Positions 1 to 11,127 of a stretch of 64,000 nucleotides of DNA are shown here, one piece after another. The number at the start of each line of letters is the position of its first letter. Position 1 is the stretch's first letter. The position numbers were made by a program, and so were the translations under genes. This stretch comes from Corynebacterium imitans (GTDB lineage Bacteria; Actinomycetota; Actinomycetes; Mycobacteriales; Mycobacteriaceae), in contig NZ_CP009211.1 in assembly GCF_000739455.1 (NCBI RefSeq), positions 1,067,660-1,131,659 on the forward strand, in the 5' to 3' direction. Under the pieces are notes generated by a model. The model saw only the letters and a list, made by a program, of their open reading frames with translations. It was not told the origin of the DNA and did not search any database.

Positions 1-471
1 CTGGTCACTAACGTTGGCCCGCAGCTACAGGGCTTAGGCGAGGAACCCGAGGCTGAGGAGGCCACCCCCGAGGATCCGCGCCTGGATGAGGCGACCGCGG
101 CGCTCAACCGCGGCGACTTCGACGCAGCCACCGCCATCTACGACGCGATTCTGACTGAGGAGCCGGACAACCAGCCGGTCAAGCAAGCAAAGGCGGCGGT
201 TGCAGTGCTGCGTCGACTTGACCCGCAGAACCGCACGACTGACCCGATCGCTGAAGCGGAGCAGGCCCCGGATGACGTGGAGAAGCAACTCGCCGCCGCA
301 GACGCAGAGGTCGTCGCGGGGGCACCGGAGAAAGCCTTCGATCGCCTGCTGCGCTACGTGAAGACGGCACCGGAAGCGAAGGAGCGCCTGCTTGAGCTGT
401 TCACGCTGTTTGCGCCCGATGATCCGCGCGTGATCCAGGCGCGTACCAATCTGGCCAGCGCGCTGTTCTAG
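1..471 (+). CDS. C-terminal part of a YbbN-like thioredoxin/co-chaperone
   Basis: The reading frame is open from base 1 and ends with TAG at 469-471, so only the last 156 residues are present. The visible part has an acidic linker (EEPEAEEATPED) followed by helical, tetratricopeptide-like sequence (LNRGDFDAATAIYDAIL, then KAFDRLLRYVKTAPEAKERLLELF) and the ending DPRVIQARTNLASALF. This is the C-terminal layout of YbbN/CnoX-type proteins, in which a thioredoxin domain precedes TPR-like repeats and the protein holds unfolded clients. The thioredoxin domain itself lies outside the window. A gene of this kind precedes glgB in corynebacteria. It is convergent with glgB. Confidence 0.75.
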   Translation: MVTNVGPQLQGLGEEPEAEEATPEDPRLDEATAALNRGDFDAATAIYDAILTEEPDNQPVKQAKAAVAVLRRLDPQNRTTDPIAEAEQAPDDVEKQLAAADAEVVAGAPEKAFDRLLRYVKTAPEAKERLLELFTLFAPDDPRVIQARTNLASALF

Positions 472-522
472 CCTGGCTGGCGGTTTGGGCGGACCGGTGC
501 GTGTCGACGCCCCGCAATAACT

Positions 523-555
523 TGGCCCGCCGCGCTCCTCGAGCACGACGGGCCA
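523..555. terminator. Hairpin between convergent ybbN-like gene and glgB
   Basis: The arms TGGCCCGCCGCGCTC and GAGCACGACGGGCCA pair over 15 positions, two as G-U, around a CTC loop. There is no T-tract on either strand. The position between two converging genes suggests a shared terminator, but this is inference. Confidence 0.45.
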
Positions 556-571
556 GGGCTATCCCAGGTTC

Positions 572-2776
<2,205 letters not shown>

Positions 2777-2820
2777 AATTGTCTTTCTTCTTGAGTATCC
2801 AGGTAGTGCAGCGCGGGGGG

Positions 2821-4845
2821 TTAGGGCCGGTAGTCGTGGTCAGAGATCTGACGGTAGGCCAATGCTTCTCGACGCTCCGGTGCCACCTCCGGCAGGCGGA
2901 AAATGTGCGCCACGTTGTTCTGTGGCGTGAGCCGGACGTAGTTGTGCGTCCCCCAGTCGTAGCGGTTGCCGGTGACCAGGTCGTGCACCTGGAAGGGTTC
3001 GCCCTCGTCGCGTCCGACCGCGCCAGCGTCGATGTGCACCATGCCCTCCTGGGTGTGCCAGGGGTCGAGGTTGACTACCACGACGATCGTGTTGCCTGTC
3101 ACGGCGTCGACCTTGGAGTAGGCGAGGATCTGGTCGTTGGTGACCTCGTGGAAGCGGATCTGCCGCAGCTGCTGGAGCGCGGGCTGCTCCTTACGGATGG
3201 AGTTGAGCAGCGTGAGGTAGGGCTCGAGCGACTCGCCACGCTCGAGCGCAGCCTCGAAGTCGCGCGGGCGCAGCTCGTACTTCTCCGAATCCAGGTACTC
3301 CTCGGAGCCGCCGCGCACGGGGATGGACTCGTAGAGCTCGAAGCCGGAGTAAACGCCCCACAGCGGGCTCATCGTCGCGGCAAGGGTTGCGCGGATGGCA
3401 AAAGCGGCTGGCCCGCCTTGCTGGAGCGAGGCGTGCAGAATATCTGGGGTATTGACGAACAGGTTGGGGCGCGAGACGTCAGCGACGTCGACGCACAGCT
3501 GCGCAAAGTCAGTGAGCTCTTCCTTGCTCACCTTCCACGTGAAGTGGGTGTACGACTGCGAGAAGCCAGCCTTGGACAGCCCGTACATGCGCGGCGGGCG
3601 GGTAAAGGCCTCGGCGAGGAAGATGACGTCCGGGTGCGTCTCGTGCACCTTGGCAATCAGCCAGTGCCAGAAGTTCACCGGCTTCGTGTGGGGGTTATCC
3701 ACGCGGAACGTGGAAATGCCCAGTCCCACCCAGAACATGATGACGCGGTAGACCTCGTCGTAGAGGGTCTCCGGGTCATTATCAAAGTTGATGGGGTAGA
3801 TGTCCTGGTACTTCTTCGGCGGGTTCTCCGCGTACGCGATCGTGCCGTCCGCGAGCACGGTGAAAAACTCGGGGTGCGCCTCCGCCCACGGGTGGTCCGG
3901 GGCGGCCTGGAGCGCGAAGTCGAGGGCGACCTCCAGCCCAAGCTGCTCGGCGTGGTGCAGCATTTCGAGAAATTCTTCTTCGCCACCGAGCTCGGGGTGG
4001 AAGGCATCGTGGCCGCCGTGCTGCGAGCCGATGGCCCAGGGGGAGCCGACGTCGCCCGGCTCGGCGGTAACTGAGTTGTTGCGGCCCTTGCGGTTGACCT
4101 CGCCGATCGGGTGGATCGGCGGGAAGTACACGGTGTCGAAGCCCATTGCGGCCACGCGGTCGAGCGCGGCGGCGGTGGTTTCCCAGGTGCCGTGGACCGG
4201 GCGGCCGTTATCGTCCCACCCGCCGGTGGAGCGGGGGAACAGCTCGTACCAGGAGTTCACCAGCGCGGCACGACGCTCGACGGCCACATCACAGGTGGGG
4301 CCGTGCGTGACGAGCTCGCGCAGGGGGTAGGCCGCCAGCACGTCGAGGACATCCTCGTTCAGGCCGGCGTTGATGCGCTGCTCGAGCGGCAACGTGTCGT
4401 CGGCAAGCGCGGTGGCGACATCGCGCAGCACCTCGCTATCTGGCGCGGGAGTCTGCTCCGCGGCGGCCTCGAACAGCTCAATGCCGTGGGCGATGTCGTT
4501 GGCCAGCTCGGCTTCGGTCTGCCCGGCGTTGAGCTTCTTGGTCACGGCGTTGCGCCAGGTGGCCATCACATCGGACCACGCGTCGATGCGGAAGTGCCAC
4601 AGACCCTGTTCGTCGGGCACGAACACGGAGTGGACGTAGTCGGGGCGGAAGGGCTCCGGGTGCATGTGCACCGAGTACTGGTCGCCGTCGGGGGAGGTGA
4701 TCACCAGCGTGGCCGCGATCGCGTCGTGGCCCTCGCGCCAGACGAGCGCGGAGACCGGCACCACCTCACCGACGACCGCCTTTGCGGGGAGCGTGCGCCC
4801 GCTGACCTGGGGGCGAACGTCATCAATTCCGAACCTTGCAACCAT
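2821..4845 (-). CDS. glgE: Alpha-1,4-glucan:maltose-1-phosphate maltosyltransferase GlgE
   Basis: GlgE transfers maltose from maltose-1-phosphate to the non-reducing end of alpha-1,4-glucan, linking trehalose metabolism to glycogen. The 674-residue protein has an N-terminal beta-sandwich region, then a GH13_3 barrel with FPPIHPIGEVNRKGRNNS, the nucleophile Asp near residue 381 (FRVDNPHTKP) and the acid/base Glu near 410 (VIFLAEAFTRP). These signatures separate it from ordinary amylases. It is the first gene of a glgE-glgB pair and is divergent from the ABC ATPase gene at 5008. The dispersed 12-bp motif (2864-2875) lies in its last codons and encodes RREA. Confidence 0.96.
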   Translation of the reverse strand: MVARFGIDDVRPQVSGRTLPAKAVVGEVVPVSALVWREGHDAIAATLVITSPDGDQYSVHMHPEPFRPDYVHSVFVPDEQGLWHFRIDAWSDVMATWRNAVTKKLNAGQTEAELANDIAHGIELFEAAAEQTPAPDSEVLRDVATALADDTLPLEQRINAGLNEDVLDVLAAYPLRELVTHGPTCDVAVERRAALVNSWYELFPRSTGGWDDNGRPVHGTWETTAAALDRVAAMGFDTVYFPPIHPIGEVNRKGRNNSVTAEPGDVGSPWAIGSQHGGHDAFHPELGGEEEFLEMLHHAEQLGLEVALDFALQAAPDHPWAEAHPEFFTVLADGTIAYAENPPKKYQDIYPINFDNDPETLYDEVYRVIMFWVGLGISTFRVDNPHTKPVNFWHWLIAKVHETHPDVIFLAEAFTRPPRMYGLSKAGFSQSYTHFTWKVSKEELTDFAQLCVDVADVSRPNLFVNTPDILHASLQQGGPAAFAIRATLAATMSPLWGVYSGFELYESIPVRGGSEEYLDSEKYELRPRDFEAALERGESLEPYLTLLNSIRKEQPALQQLRQIRFHEVTNDQILAYSKVDAVTGNTIVVVVNLDPWHTQEGMVHIDAGAVGRDEGEPFQVHDLVTGNRYDWGTHNYVRLTPQNNVAHIFRLPEVAPERREALAYRQISDHDYRP

Positions 4846-5007
4846 GCTGTATCTCTACCTCGTCCGTCGCGTGTGTATCACTGCCAAGAGTAGCGAAAGA
4901 CTTCGTGCTTCACCTGCCTAAGATGTGCCTAATTATTGGGGTGGCAAGACAGCCCCCTTTGGCGCGCCGGATGCAACTTCCACATATGCGAGAGAAAATA
5001 GGACAGA
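4846..5007. promoter_or_regulatory. Divergent intergenic region with TGCCTAA direct repeat
   Basis: This 162-bp spacer must hold the promoters of glgE (leftward) and the ABC ATPase gene (rightward). TGCCTAA occurs at 4915-4921 and again at 4926-4932, an 11-bp period that places both copies on one face of the helix. Rightward, CATATG at 4982-4987 is a plausible -10 and AGGA just before 5008 a ribosome binding site. No regulator can be named from sequence alone. Confidence 0.35.
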
Positions 5008-5865
5008 ATGGGAACCGTGAATGATGCACGAGCGACTGAACCAGGAACGGACCCGGACCTTCTTATCGACTTCCGCGGGGTGGAATTCTCGCGCGGCGGC
5101 GCACGCCTCGTCGGCCCGGTGGACTGGCAGGTCGAACTTGATGAGCGCTGGGTAGTGATCGGCCCCAACGGGGCGGGCAAGACGACCCTGATCCGTATGG
5201 CGTCTGCGCTCGAGTTTCCCTCCAAGGGCACCGCGTTTGTGCTCGGCGAACAGCTCGGGCGCACCGACATGCGCGACCTGCGCGCCGCCATCGGGCTTAC
5301 CTCATCGGCGATCGCGCAGCGCGTGCCGGATGACGAGAAAGTGGGCGACCTGGTCGTCTCCGCCGGCTACGCCATTGTCGGGCGCTGGCGCGAGGACTAC
5401 GACGAGATGGACTACGCCCAGGCGATGGACGTGCTTGAGCAGGTCGGCGCGATGCACCTGATCGACCGCCGCTGGGGCACGCTCTCTGACGGGGAGAAGA
5501 AGCGCGTGCTCATCGCCCGTGCGGTGATGATCAACCCTGAGCTTTTGATTATGGACGAGCCCGCCGCGGGCATGGACTTAGGTGGCCGCGAGGACCTCAT
5601 CGCTTACCTAGGTGAGCTTGCCTTGGACCCGGACGCCCCGGCGATGGTGATGATCACCCACCACCTTGAGGAGATTCCGTACGGTTTTACCCACGCCATG
5701 CTGCTCGACGAGGGCGATGTCGTCGCCCAGGGCCTCATCGAGGACGTCCTTACCAGTGAGAACGTCTCCAAGGCCTACCACCAGCCGATTGAGGTGACCC
5801 GGGATGAGGGCCGCTTCTTCGCGCGCCGGGCACGTTCGGCCCGTGCGGGGGCGCACAGGAAGTAG
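5008..5865 (+). CDS. ABC transporter ATP-binding protein (stand-alone)
   Basis: This is a 285-residue ATPase with a complete nucleotide-binding domain: Walker A GPNGAGKT (52-59), Q-loop region GLTSSAIAQR, signature LSDGEKKR (about 159-166), Walker B LLIMDEP (about 179-185) and the switch His in MITHHLEEI. No permease gene is adjacent. It resembles the ModF/YlmA-type ATPases linked to metal or molybdate uptake, and a comparable gene follows glgE in C. glutamicum. The substrate is unknown; a soluble regulatory ABC role is also possible. ATG is preceded by AGGA with 5-nt spacing. The end overlaps the NUDIX reading frame region, suggesting translational coupling. Confidence 0.85.
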   Translation: MGTVNDARATEPGTDPDLLIDFRGVEFSRGGARLVGPVDWQVELDERWVVIGPNGAGKTTLIRMASALEFPSKGTAFVLGEQLGRTDMRDLRAAIGLTSSAIAQRVPDDEKVGDLVVSAGYAIVGRWREDYDEMDYAQAMDVLEQVGAMHLIDRRWGTLSDGEKKRVLIARAVMINPELLIMDEPAAGMDLGGREDLIAYLGELALDPDAPAMVMITHHLEEIPYGFTHAMLLDEGDVVAQGLIEDVLTSENVSKAYHQPIEVTRDEGRFFARRARSARAGAHRK

Positions 5866-5870
5866 TGACA

Positions 5871-6791
5871 GTGGGGCGTCGAGAAGCATTCGGTGCCCCA
5901 TCAAGGATGGGTCGAGGCATGCAGCGCAGCATTGGGGCGTTCTCAGCTGACCGCGGCGACGAGATCGACGTCACCGAGGTCAGCGGGTTTCACGGTGCGC
6001 GCATGTCGGCGACGGTGCTCCTGCTGCGCGACACACCCCAGGGGATGGAAGTGTGGATGCAGGAGCGCGTGCTCAGCATGAAGAACTACCCCGGGGTCAC
6101 CGTGTTTCCCGGCGGCGGGGTGGACAGCCGCGACTTCCCGGGCCGCGCCTGGAACGACGGCGACCTGTGGCTCGGCCGCAGCGCAATCTCTATGGCCCGC
6201 CAGCTCGGCGTGACCAAGTACAAGGCGCACGCGCTCGTCTTCGCCGCCGTGCGCGAGCTCTTCGAGGAGACCGGCACGCTGCTCGCCGTCGACGATGCGG
6301 GCAAGCTGCTTGACGACGCCCGCCCGTTCCACCACCAGCGCCTCCTGCTGGAATCCCACGAGATCTCACTGACCGACGTGCTGCGCGCCCACGACCTCAA
6401 CGTCTGCGCCGACCTGCTCAAGCCCTTCGCCAGGTGGGTCGGGCAATCCGAGCGCGGCAACTGGTTCGACACCTTCAGCTTCCTCGCGGCCAACCCGACC
6501 GGCCAGGAGCCCGACGGCAACACCGGCGAGGCCGACGACGCCAACTGGTTCCCGCCCTCGCTGCTGCTAGAAGGCTGGCGGCACGGGCTCGTGCGTTTTG
6601 CCCCTGCGACCTGGGCACAGCTGCGCTTGATCGAGGGTTTTCACACTGTGGAAGAGACGCTGGAATCGGCGAAACACGCCACGATCTCCCCGGTGATCGG
6701 CGACCCGGTCGACGACGAGCGCTTCTCCGAATTTTTTACCTTCACACCAAAAGATCGGATTGGACGCCGCTATGGCATTTCACGCGACTGA
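5871..6791 (+). CDS. NUDIX hydrolase with long insertion in the Nudix box
   Basis: This NUDIX hydrolase carries the REUxEExGU half of the Nudix box as AAVRELFEETGTLL and the glycine half as VFPGGGVDSRDFPG. About 45 residues separate them, an arrangement seen in NUDT19-type coenzyme A/acyl-CoA pyrophosphatases. A CoA-like substrate is therefore inferred, not shown. I chose GTG at 5871 because AGGAAG lies 8 nt upstream. GTG at 5865, which overlaps the previous stop codon, and ATGs at 5907 or 5919 remain possible. The start region contains the dispersed 12-bp motif (5876-5887). The 3' end overlaps the next gene by 20 nt. Confidence 0.8.
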   Translation: MGRREAFGAPSRMGRGMQRSIGAFSADRGDEIDVTEVSGFHGARMSATVLLLRDTPQGMEVWMQERVLSMKNYPGVTVFPGGGVDSRDFPGRAWNDGDLWLGRSAISMARQLGVTKYKAHALVFAAVRELFEETGTLLAVDDAGKLLDDARPFHHQRLLLESHEISLTDVLRAHDLNVCADLLKPFARWVGQSERGNWFDTFSFLAANPTGQEPDGNTGEADDANWFPPSLLLEGWRHGLVRFAPATWAQLRLIEGFHTVEETLESAKHATISPVIGDPVDDERFSEFFTFTPKDRIGRRYGISRD

Positions 6792-7947
6792 GGTGGACTA
6801 CCTCGCCGCCAACGCCGAACGCATCCGGGCGATCGCCCCGGAGCTGGCCCTGACCAAAGCAAGTGTGTTCTCCGACCGCGCGCGCCTGGACGCCGAGTTC
6901 GGCGAGCACGCCCGCGCCGTCTCCGCACTGATCGCCGCCCAGCGTCAGGCGGCGGACAAGTTCCCTAACTGGTGGCTCACCGACTCGGATGCCGCCCAGC
7001 AGGCCACGCCCGCCCTTGTTTCCGCCCACCGCGCCCGCACGCTTGCGGACGCAGGCGCGCAGTTCGTCCACGACGTGACCTGTTCCGTCGGCTCGGAGGC
7101 ACCCCACATGCGCGACGCAGGCCTGAGCTGGCTCGGCTCGGACCTCTCGGCTGCCCGCCTGCGCATGGCGCGCTTCAACCTCGGCGAGGACGCCTGGCTC
7201 GCGCGCGCCGACGCGCTCGCGCCTGCCAGCACTGTTGGTGGGGGTGCGGACGGGGTGATCGTGGCTGATCCTGCCCGCCGTAAAGATGGCCGACGTATCA
7301 CCGACCCCGCCCAGCTCGAGCCGCCTCTGCCGGCTCTTGTGGCGGCCTACCCGGGCGCGGAACTTGCCGTGAAGTGCGCGCCGGGCATCGACTACTCCGA
7401 GTGGGAGGGCTTAGTCAGCGTGGTCTCGCTCGACGGCGGGGTGAAAGAGGCCTGCCTGTACACGCCCGGGATCGGCAGTGGGCGGGAGGCAGTCGTGCTG
7501 CGCAGCGACGGTTTTGTCGAGACCGTGCGCGGCCACGGTGACGATCGCGCTTCTGCACCGGCTGAGGTGCGCCAGCCGGGCGAGTGGATTATCGAGCCCG
7601 ACGGGGCGATCATCCGCGCGGGGCTTGTGCGCACGTGGGCCGATACGCACGGGCTGTGGCAGCTTGACCCGCACATCGCTTTCTTAAGCGGCGAGGAGAT
7701 CCCGCCCGGCTACAGCGGCTTCCGTGTGCGGGATGCGGTGCCGCTGAAGCGGCTGAAGGCTGCGCTGCGCCAGCTTGATGCGGGTGCGGTGGAAATCCTC
7801 GTGCGCGGGGTCAATGTGGACCCGGACGCGCTGCGTAAGAAGCTCAAGCTCAAAGGTACGCAGCAGCGTGGGGTGATCATCGCTCGCGTGGGGGATGACG
7901 CGCGGGCGTTCATCTGCGATGCGCGGGAGCACCGGCCGCTACCATAA
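6772..7947 (+). CDS. SAM-dependent methyltransferase with C-terminal THUMP-like domain
   Basis: The 391-residue protein has a class I methyltransferase core: VHDVTCSVGSE is a motif I-like glycine region, LGSDLSAARLRMARFN the following acidic strand, and VADPARRKDGRR a DPARR motif typical of this family. The C-terminus (VEILVRGVNVDPDALRKKL and later) matches the THUMP-like domain, which suggests RNA, perhaps tRNA, as substrate. ATG at 6772 is used; TTG at 6760 in the same frame is the alternative. It overlaps the NUDIX gene and precedes the desulfurase by a few bases, so the three may be expressed together. Confidence 0.8.
   Translation: MAFHATEVDYLAANAERIRAIAPELALTKASVFSDRARLDAEFGEHARAVSALIAAQRQAADKFPNWWLTDSDAAQQATPALVSAHRARTLADAGAQFVHDVTCSVGSEAPHMRDAGLSWLGSDLSAARLRMARFNLGEDAWLARADALAPASTVGGGADGVIVADPARRKDGRRITDPAQLEPPLPALVAAYPGAELAVKCAPGIDYSEWEGLVSVVSLDGGVKEACLYTPGIGSGREAVVLRSDGFVETVRGHGDDRASAPAEVRQPGEWIIEPDGAIIRAGLVRTWADTHGLWQLDPHIAFLSGEEIPPGYSGFRVRDAVPLKRLKAALRQLDAGAVEILVRGVNVDPDALRKKLKLKGTQQRGVIIARVGDDARAFICDAREHRPLP
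7940..7945 (+). promoter_or_regulatory. -10 box TACCAT for the desulfurase gene
   Basis: TACCAT ends 7 nt before the ATG at 7953. This predicts a leaderless mRNA and explains the lack of a ribosome binding site. Confidence 0.4.
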
Positions 7948-7952
7948 GCGGC

Positions 7953-9089
7953 ATGGTGTATCTCGATCACGCAGCAACAACCCCCATGCGCCAGGCGGCT
8001 ATCGACGCCTGGGTCGAACACGCAGCAGCCGTCAACCCCGGCGGCCAATACTCCTCGGGCCGCGCCGCAGGCGCCGTGCTCGCCCAGGCGCGCGAGGACA
8101 TCGCCGAGCTTTTGGGCGCGGACCCCGTCGAGGTGATCTTCACCGGCTCCGGCACGGAGGCGGACAACATCGCGGTGCGGGGTCTGTACCGGGCGCGTCG
8201 AGAAGCGGCGGGCACGAACCGGGTGGTGGCCAGCACGATTGAGCACTCGGCAGTACTCGAGACAGTCAAGTCCTTAGCACAGACTGAAGGGGCCGAGGTT
8301 GCATGGATGGAGCCGGACCGCGGCGGGCATCTCCGCGACTTGAGCGCCTTGGACACCCCGGCCGCCGTGGCCACCATGATGTGGGCGAACAACGAGACCG
8401 GCGCGGTGCAGCCCGTGCGCGAGGCCGCCGAGCGAGCCGCTGCCGCTGGCACCCCGCTGCACATCGACGCGGTCCAAGCCGTGGGCAAAGAGGACGTGCA
8501 CTTCCACGACAGCGGCGCGACCACACTCGCGGCTAGCGCGCACAAGTTCGGCGGACCGCGCGGCAGCGGCATCCTGCTCGCGCGCCGCTCGCCAGTGCCG
8601 GCTCCGGTGTTGCTTGGCGGCGGGCAGGAGCGGGGCCTGCGCCCGGGCACGGTCGACGTGGCGGCGGCTGCCGCTACTGCCGCGGCGCTGCGCGAGGCAC
8701 TGGCTGAACGCGAGGCGGAAAATGCACGCCTGGCGAAGCTGCGCGACGAGTTCATCGAGCGCATCGTCGCCGCTGTGCCGAACACGCTGGTCACCACCCC
8801 GGAGCCGCGCCTGCCTGGGCACGCGCACCTGATGTTCCCGGGCGCGGAGGCGGAATCCATGCTCATGCTGCTCGACTCGCTCGGCATTGAAGCCTCCGCC
8901 GGTTCGGCCTGCTCGGCGGGCGTGCACCGCCTGTCGCACGTGCTCGAGGCGATGGGCGTGGCCACCGAGGACGGCATGGGCGCGCTGCGGCTTACGCTCG
9001 GCCGCACCACCACCGCTGCGGACGTGGACAAGGTGGTCGCCGAACTGCCCGCAGTCATCGAGCGCGCCCGCCTCGCCGGCTCGCTCTAG
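7953..9089 (+). CDS. Cysteine desulfurase (NifS/IscS-like)
   Basis: This PLP enzyme removes sulfur from cysteine as an enzyme-bound persulfide. The 378-residue sequence starts YLDHAATTPM and contains the cofactor site HIDAVQAVGK, the PLP lysine K198 (SAHKFGGPRGSG) and the persulfide cysteine C320 in GSACSAGVHR. In C. glutamicum a similar gene sits close to mnmA. Here mnmA follows after about 6.4 kb, so this enzyme is a plausible sulfur donor for tRNA 2-thiolation. It is not the SUF-operon desulfurase type by context. A copy of the 12-bp motif lies at 8195-8206 and encodes RREA. Confidence 0.92.
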   Translation: MVYLDHAATTPMRQAAIDAWVEHAAAVNPGGQYSSGRAAGAVLAQAREDIAELLGADPVEVIFTGSGTEADNIAVRGLYRARREAAGTNRVVASTIEHSAVLETVKSLAQTEGAEVAWMEPDRGGHLRDLSALDTPAAVATMMWANNETGAVQPVREAAERAAAAGTPLHIDAVQAVGKEDVHFHDSGATTLAASAHKFGGPRGSGILLARRSPVPAPVLLGGGQERGLRPGTVDVAAAAATAAALREALAEREAENARLAKLRDEFIERIVAAVPNTLVTTPEPRLPGHAHLMFPGAEAESMLMLLDSLGIEASAGSACSAGVHRLSHVLEAMGVATEDGMGALRLTLGRTTTAADVDKVVAELPAVIERARLAGSL

Positions 9090-9145
9090 CGCGCTTTTCG
9101 ACGCCCACCGGTGTGTCAGGTGTGAAAGTTGTGACTCAAGTGCGC

Positions 9146-9151
9146 TAAAGT
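9146..9151 (+). promoter_or_regulatory. -10 box TAAAGT for the lysozyme gene
   Basis: TAAAGT ends 7 nt before the ATG at 9159, predicting a leaderless transcript. The spacer between the desulfurase and this gene also holds the 12-bp motif at 9093-9104. Confidence 0.4.
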
Positions 9152-9158
9152 TCCGCAT

Positions 9159-10250
9159 ATGTACGCACCTCGGACGCTTATGCACGCGCGCAACGCGCGC
9201 CAAAACACACTCAAGGCGTTGATCGCCGCCGTCGTCACCGCCGCCCTAACGTTTACGCTCCTCGTGGCCAGCCCCTTCGGGCAGAAGTCTGCCGACGCCC
9301 AGGCGCTACCCGGCCTGATCAACGGCGTCGACGTCGCCGCGCACCAGCACCCGGGCGGCGGCCCGATCGACTGGCGCATGGTTGCAGGCCCCGGCGGCCA
9401 GCAGTTCGCCTTCATCAAGGCAACAGAGGGCACGAGCTACGTCAACGACTTCTACACCCAGGACGCCCAAGCCGCTGGTGAGGCCGGCATGAAGGTCGGT
9501 GCTTATCACTACGCCCGCCCGGCGACCGACCCGATCGCGCAGGCGCGCCACTTCGCCGACACCATCAACGCCGGCCCGCGCAACCAGCTGCCGCCGGTGC
9601 TCGACCTCGAGGTCAACGAGGGGCTTGGCCCGGTCCAACTCGCCGCATGGACCCAGATCTTCATGGCTGAGCTCGAGGCACGCACCGGGCGCACGCCGAT
9701 GCTCTACACCTACCGCTACTTCTGGTACGAGCGTATGGACAACACCAACGCGTTCACCCGCTACCCGCTGTGGTTGGCCGCTTACCAGAACCAGCCGCCC
9801 GCACCGGTCGGCGGCTGGGACCACCTGAGCTTCTGGCAGCGCTCCGACTCCGGGCGCGTACCCGGCATCGACGCCGTTGTGGACATGAACCTGTTCAACG
9901 GCAACGCGGGCCAGTTCATGAGCTTCGCCGCCGGCAACCTCAACGCAGGGGGTGGCGTGCTGGAGAAGTTCCAGGCCTCCGACTCCGGCGAGCTCGCCGT
10001 GCTGGAGCAGGACAACACGGCACTCGTCGTGGCAATCCTCGCGCTCGCCGGCGGTGCGCTCGGTATCGCGGGCTTGGCCGAGGCTGCTGACCAGGCTGGC
10101 TTTAGCGAACAGGACGCGCGCAACATCGCCGACATGGTTGGCCAACTCGCCGCCGAGGGCGAGCTGCCCGTGGAAGACCTACGCAACATGATGATCGGCG
10201 ACTACCAGATCGGCGACCTGCTCATCCTGCTGGACAACGCGACGAAGTAG
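9159..10250 (+). CDS. Secreted GH25 lysozyme-like muramidase
   Basis: The 363-residue protein begins with a basic stretch and a hydrophobic signal segment (about residues 20-42) ending near SADAQA. A glycoside hydrolase family 25 domain follows: NGVDVAAHQ (catalytic-side Asp), FAFIKATEGTSY, VGAYHYARPA, and the acidic pair in PVLDLEVN, closing with the barrel strand VVDMNLFNG. It should cleave the MurNAc-GlcNAc bond of peptidoglycan outside the membrane. About 85 C-terminal residues (from AGGGVLEKF on) are alanine-rich and match no domain I recognise. No lysis or phage genes are adjacent, so a cell-wall remodelling role is more likely than a phage endolysin. Confidence 0.9.
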   Translation: MYAPRTLMHARNARQNTLKALIAAVVTAALTFTLLVASPFGQKSADAQALPGLINGVDVAAHQHPGGGPIDWRMVAGPGGQQFAFIKATEGTSYVNDFYTQDAQAAGEAGMKVGAYHYARPATDPIAQARHFADTINAGPRNQLPPVLDLEVNEGLGPVQLAAWTQIFMAELEARTGRTPMLYTYRYFWYERMDNTNAFTRYPLWLAAYQNQPPAPVGGWDHLSFWQRSDSGRVPGIDAVVDMNLFNGNAGQFMSFAAGNLNAGGGVLEKFQASDSGELAVLEQDNTALVVAILALAGGALGIAGLAEAADQAGFSEQDARNIADMVGQLAAEGELPVEDLRNMMIGDYQIGDLLILLDNATK

Positions 10251-10270
10251 CGCGCGTACACCGTCCGAGG

Positions 10271-10303
10271 ACCGGCACTCACGTGTAAGTGGGTGCCGGT
10301 TTT
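10271..10303. terminator. Terminator after the GH25 gene
   Basis: ACCGGCACTCAC and GTGGGTGCCGGT form a 12-bp stem with one G-U pair and a GTGTAA loop, followed by TTTT. It lies between convergent genes and may serve both. Confidence 0.75.
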
Positions 10304-10314
10304 GCGTACGTGTA

Positions 10315-11109
10315 CTAGTCGTGGCGCGGGGTGGTGGCCAAGCCGCGTGCCCACTTTTCGCCCTTGAAGTGGGCAGGCACCGCGCCCTTGAGCAGATTGC
10401 GGGTGAGCTGCGGGCTTGCCTCGAGCGGGGTGTTCGCGCCGATGAGCACGATGTTGCCGTAGCGGCGTCCTTTGAGCATCGGCGGATCAGCGATCGCCGC
10501 GACGTGCGGGAACACCTCGCTCATGCCGGCGAGTTCCTCCTTCGCTTCCTTGAGGTCGGCATGCGAGCCGCAGTTGGCCACGTAGACGCCGGTCTCGCTC
10601 AAGCACGTGCGCACGTGTTGGTAGAACTCCACGGTGGTCAGCTCGCGCGGGGTGAGCGCCTGGGCGAACACGTCGCGGATCATCACATCGCGGGTTGAAG
10701 GCTTAAACGAGTCCGTGATCTCGCGCGCGTCGCCGACGCGGATTTTCACGGCGGGGGAGCGGGGGACGTCGAAAAGCTCGCGTGCGAGCTCGGCGAGACG
10801 GCTGTCGATCTCCACGACGGTGTTGCGCGAGCCGGGCCACGCGGCGGCGAAGTAGCGCGGCAGCGAGCAGGCCGCCCCGCCCAGGTGCGTCAGGCGCGGC
10901 TTCGGCCAGCGGGGTGTGCTGCCGAGCTGGAGCGAGTCGAGGAAGTCCGCGATCCAGCGCATGTACTCGAAGTCCAGGCGCTGCGGCTTGCCGGGCACGA
11001 TGTGCGAGCTGGGCACCCCGTTGACAAGCAACACCATCGAGCCGTCGGGTTCGTGGTGGATTTCAGCCTCGCCGCTGTCGATGGGGTACGTCTCGCTTTT
11101 CGCAGCCAT
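10315..11109 (-). CDS. Spermidine synthase-like methyltransferase-fold protein
   Basis: The 264-residue protein has the Rossmann-like core of the spermidine synthase family: LTHLGGAACSLPRYFA in place of the usual GGGDG-type loop, VVEIDSRLAELARELF (acidic residue for the nucleoside), VGDAREI and RDVFAQALTPREL. The aminopropyl-donor loop differs from true SpeE, so polyamine synthesis is doubtful; many actinobacterial members have no known substrate. It follows the ABC-2 permease gene by 18 bp on the same strand and may be the last gene of that operon. Confidence 0.72.
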   Translation of the reverse strand: MAAKSETYPIDSGEAEIHHEPDGSMVLLVNGVPSSHIVPGKPQRLDFEYMRWIADFLDSLQLGSTPRWPKPRLTHLGGAACSLPRYFAAAWPGSRNTVVEIDSRLAELARELFDVPRSPAVKIRVGDAREITDSFKPSTRDVMIRDVFAQALTPRELTTVEFYQHVRTCLSETGVYVANCGSHADLKEAKEELAGMSEVFPHVAAIADPPMLKGRRYGNIVLIGANTPLEASPQLTRNLLKGAVPAHFKGEKWARGLATTPRHD

Positions 11110-11127
11110 GCTTTGGGAGGGTAGTCG

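Noticed and set aside
9159..10250. Phage endolysin from a prophage
   Set aside because: A signal peptide is present and no holin or other phage genes are nearby.
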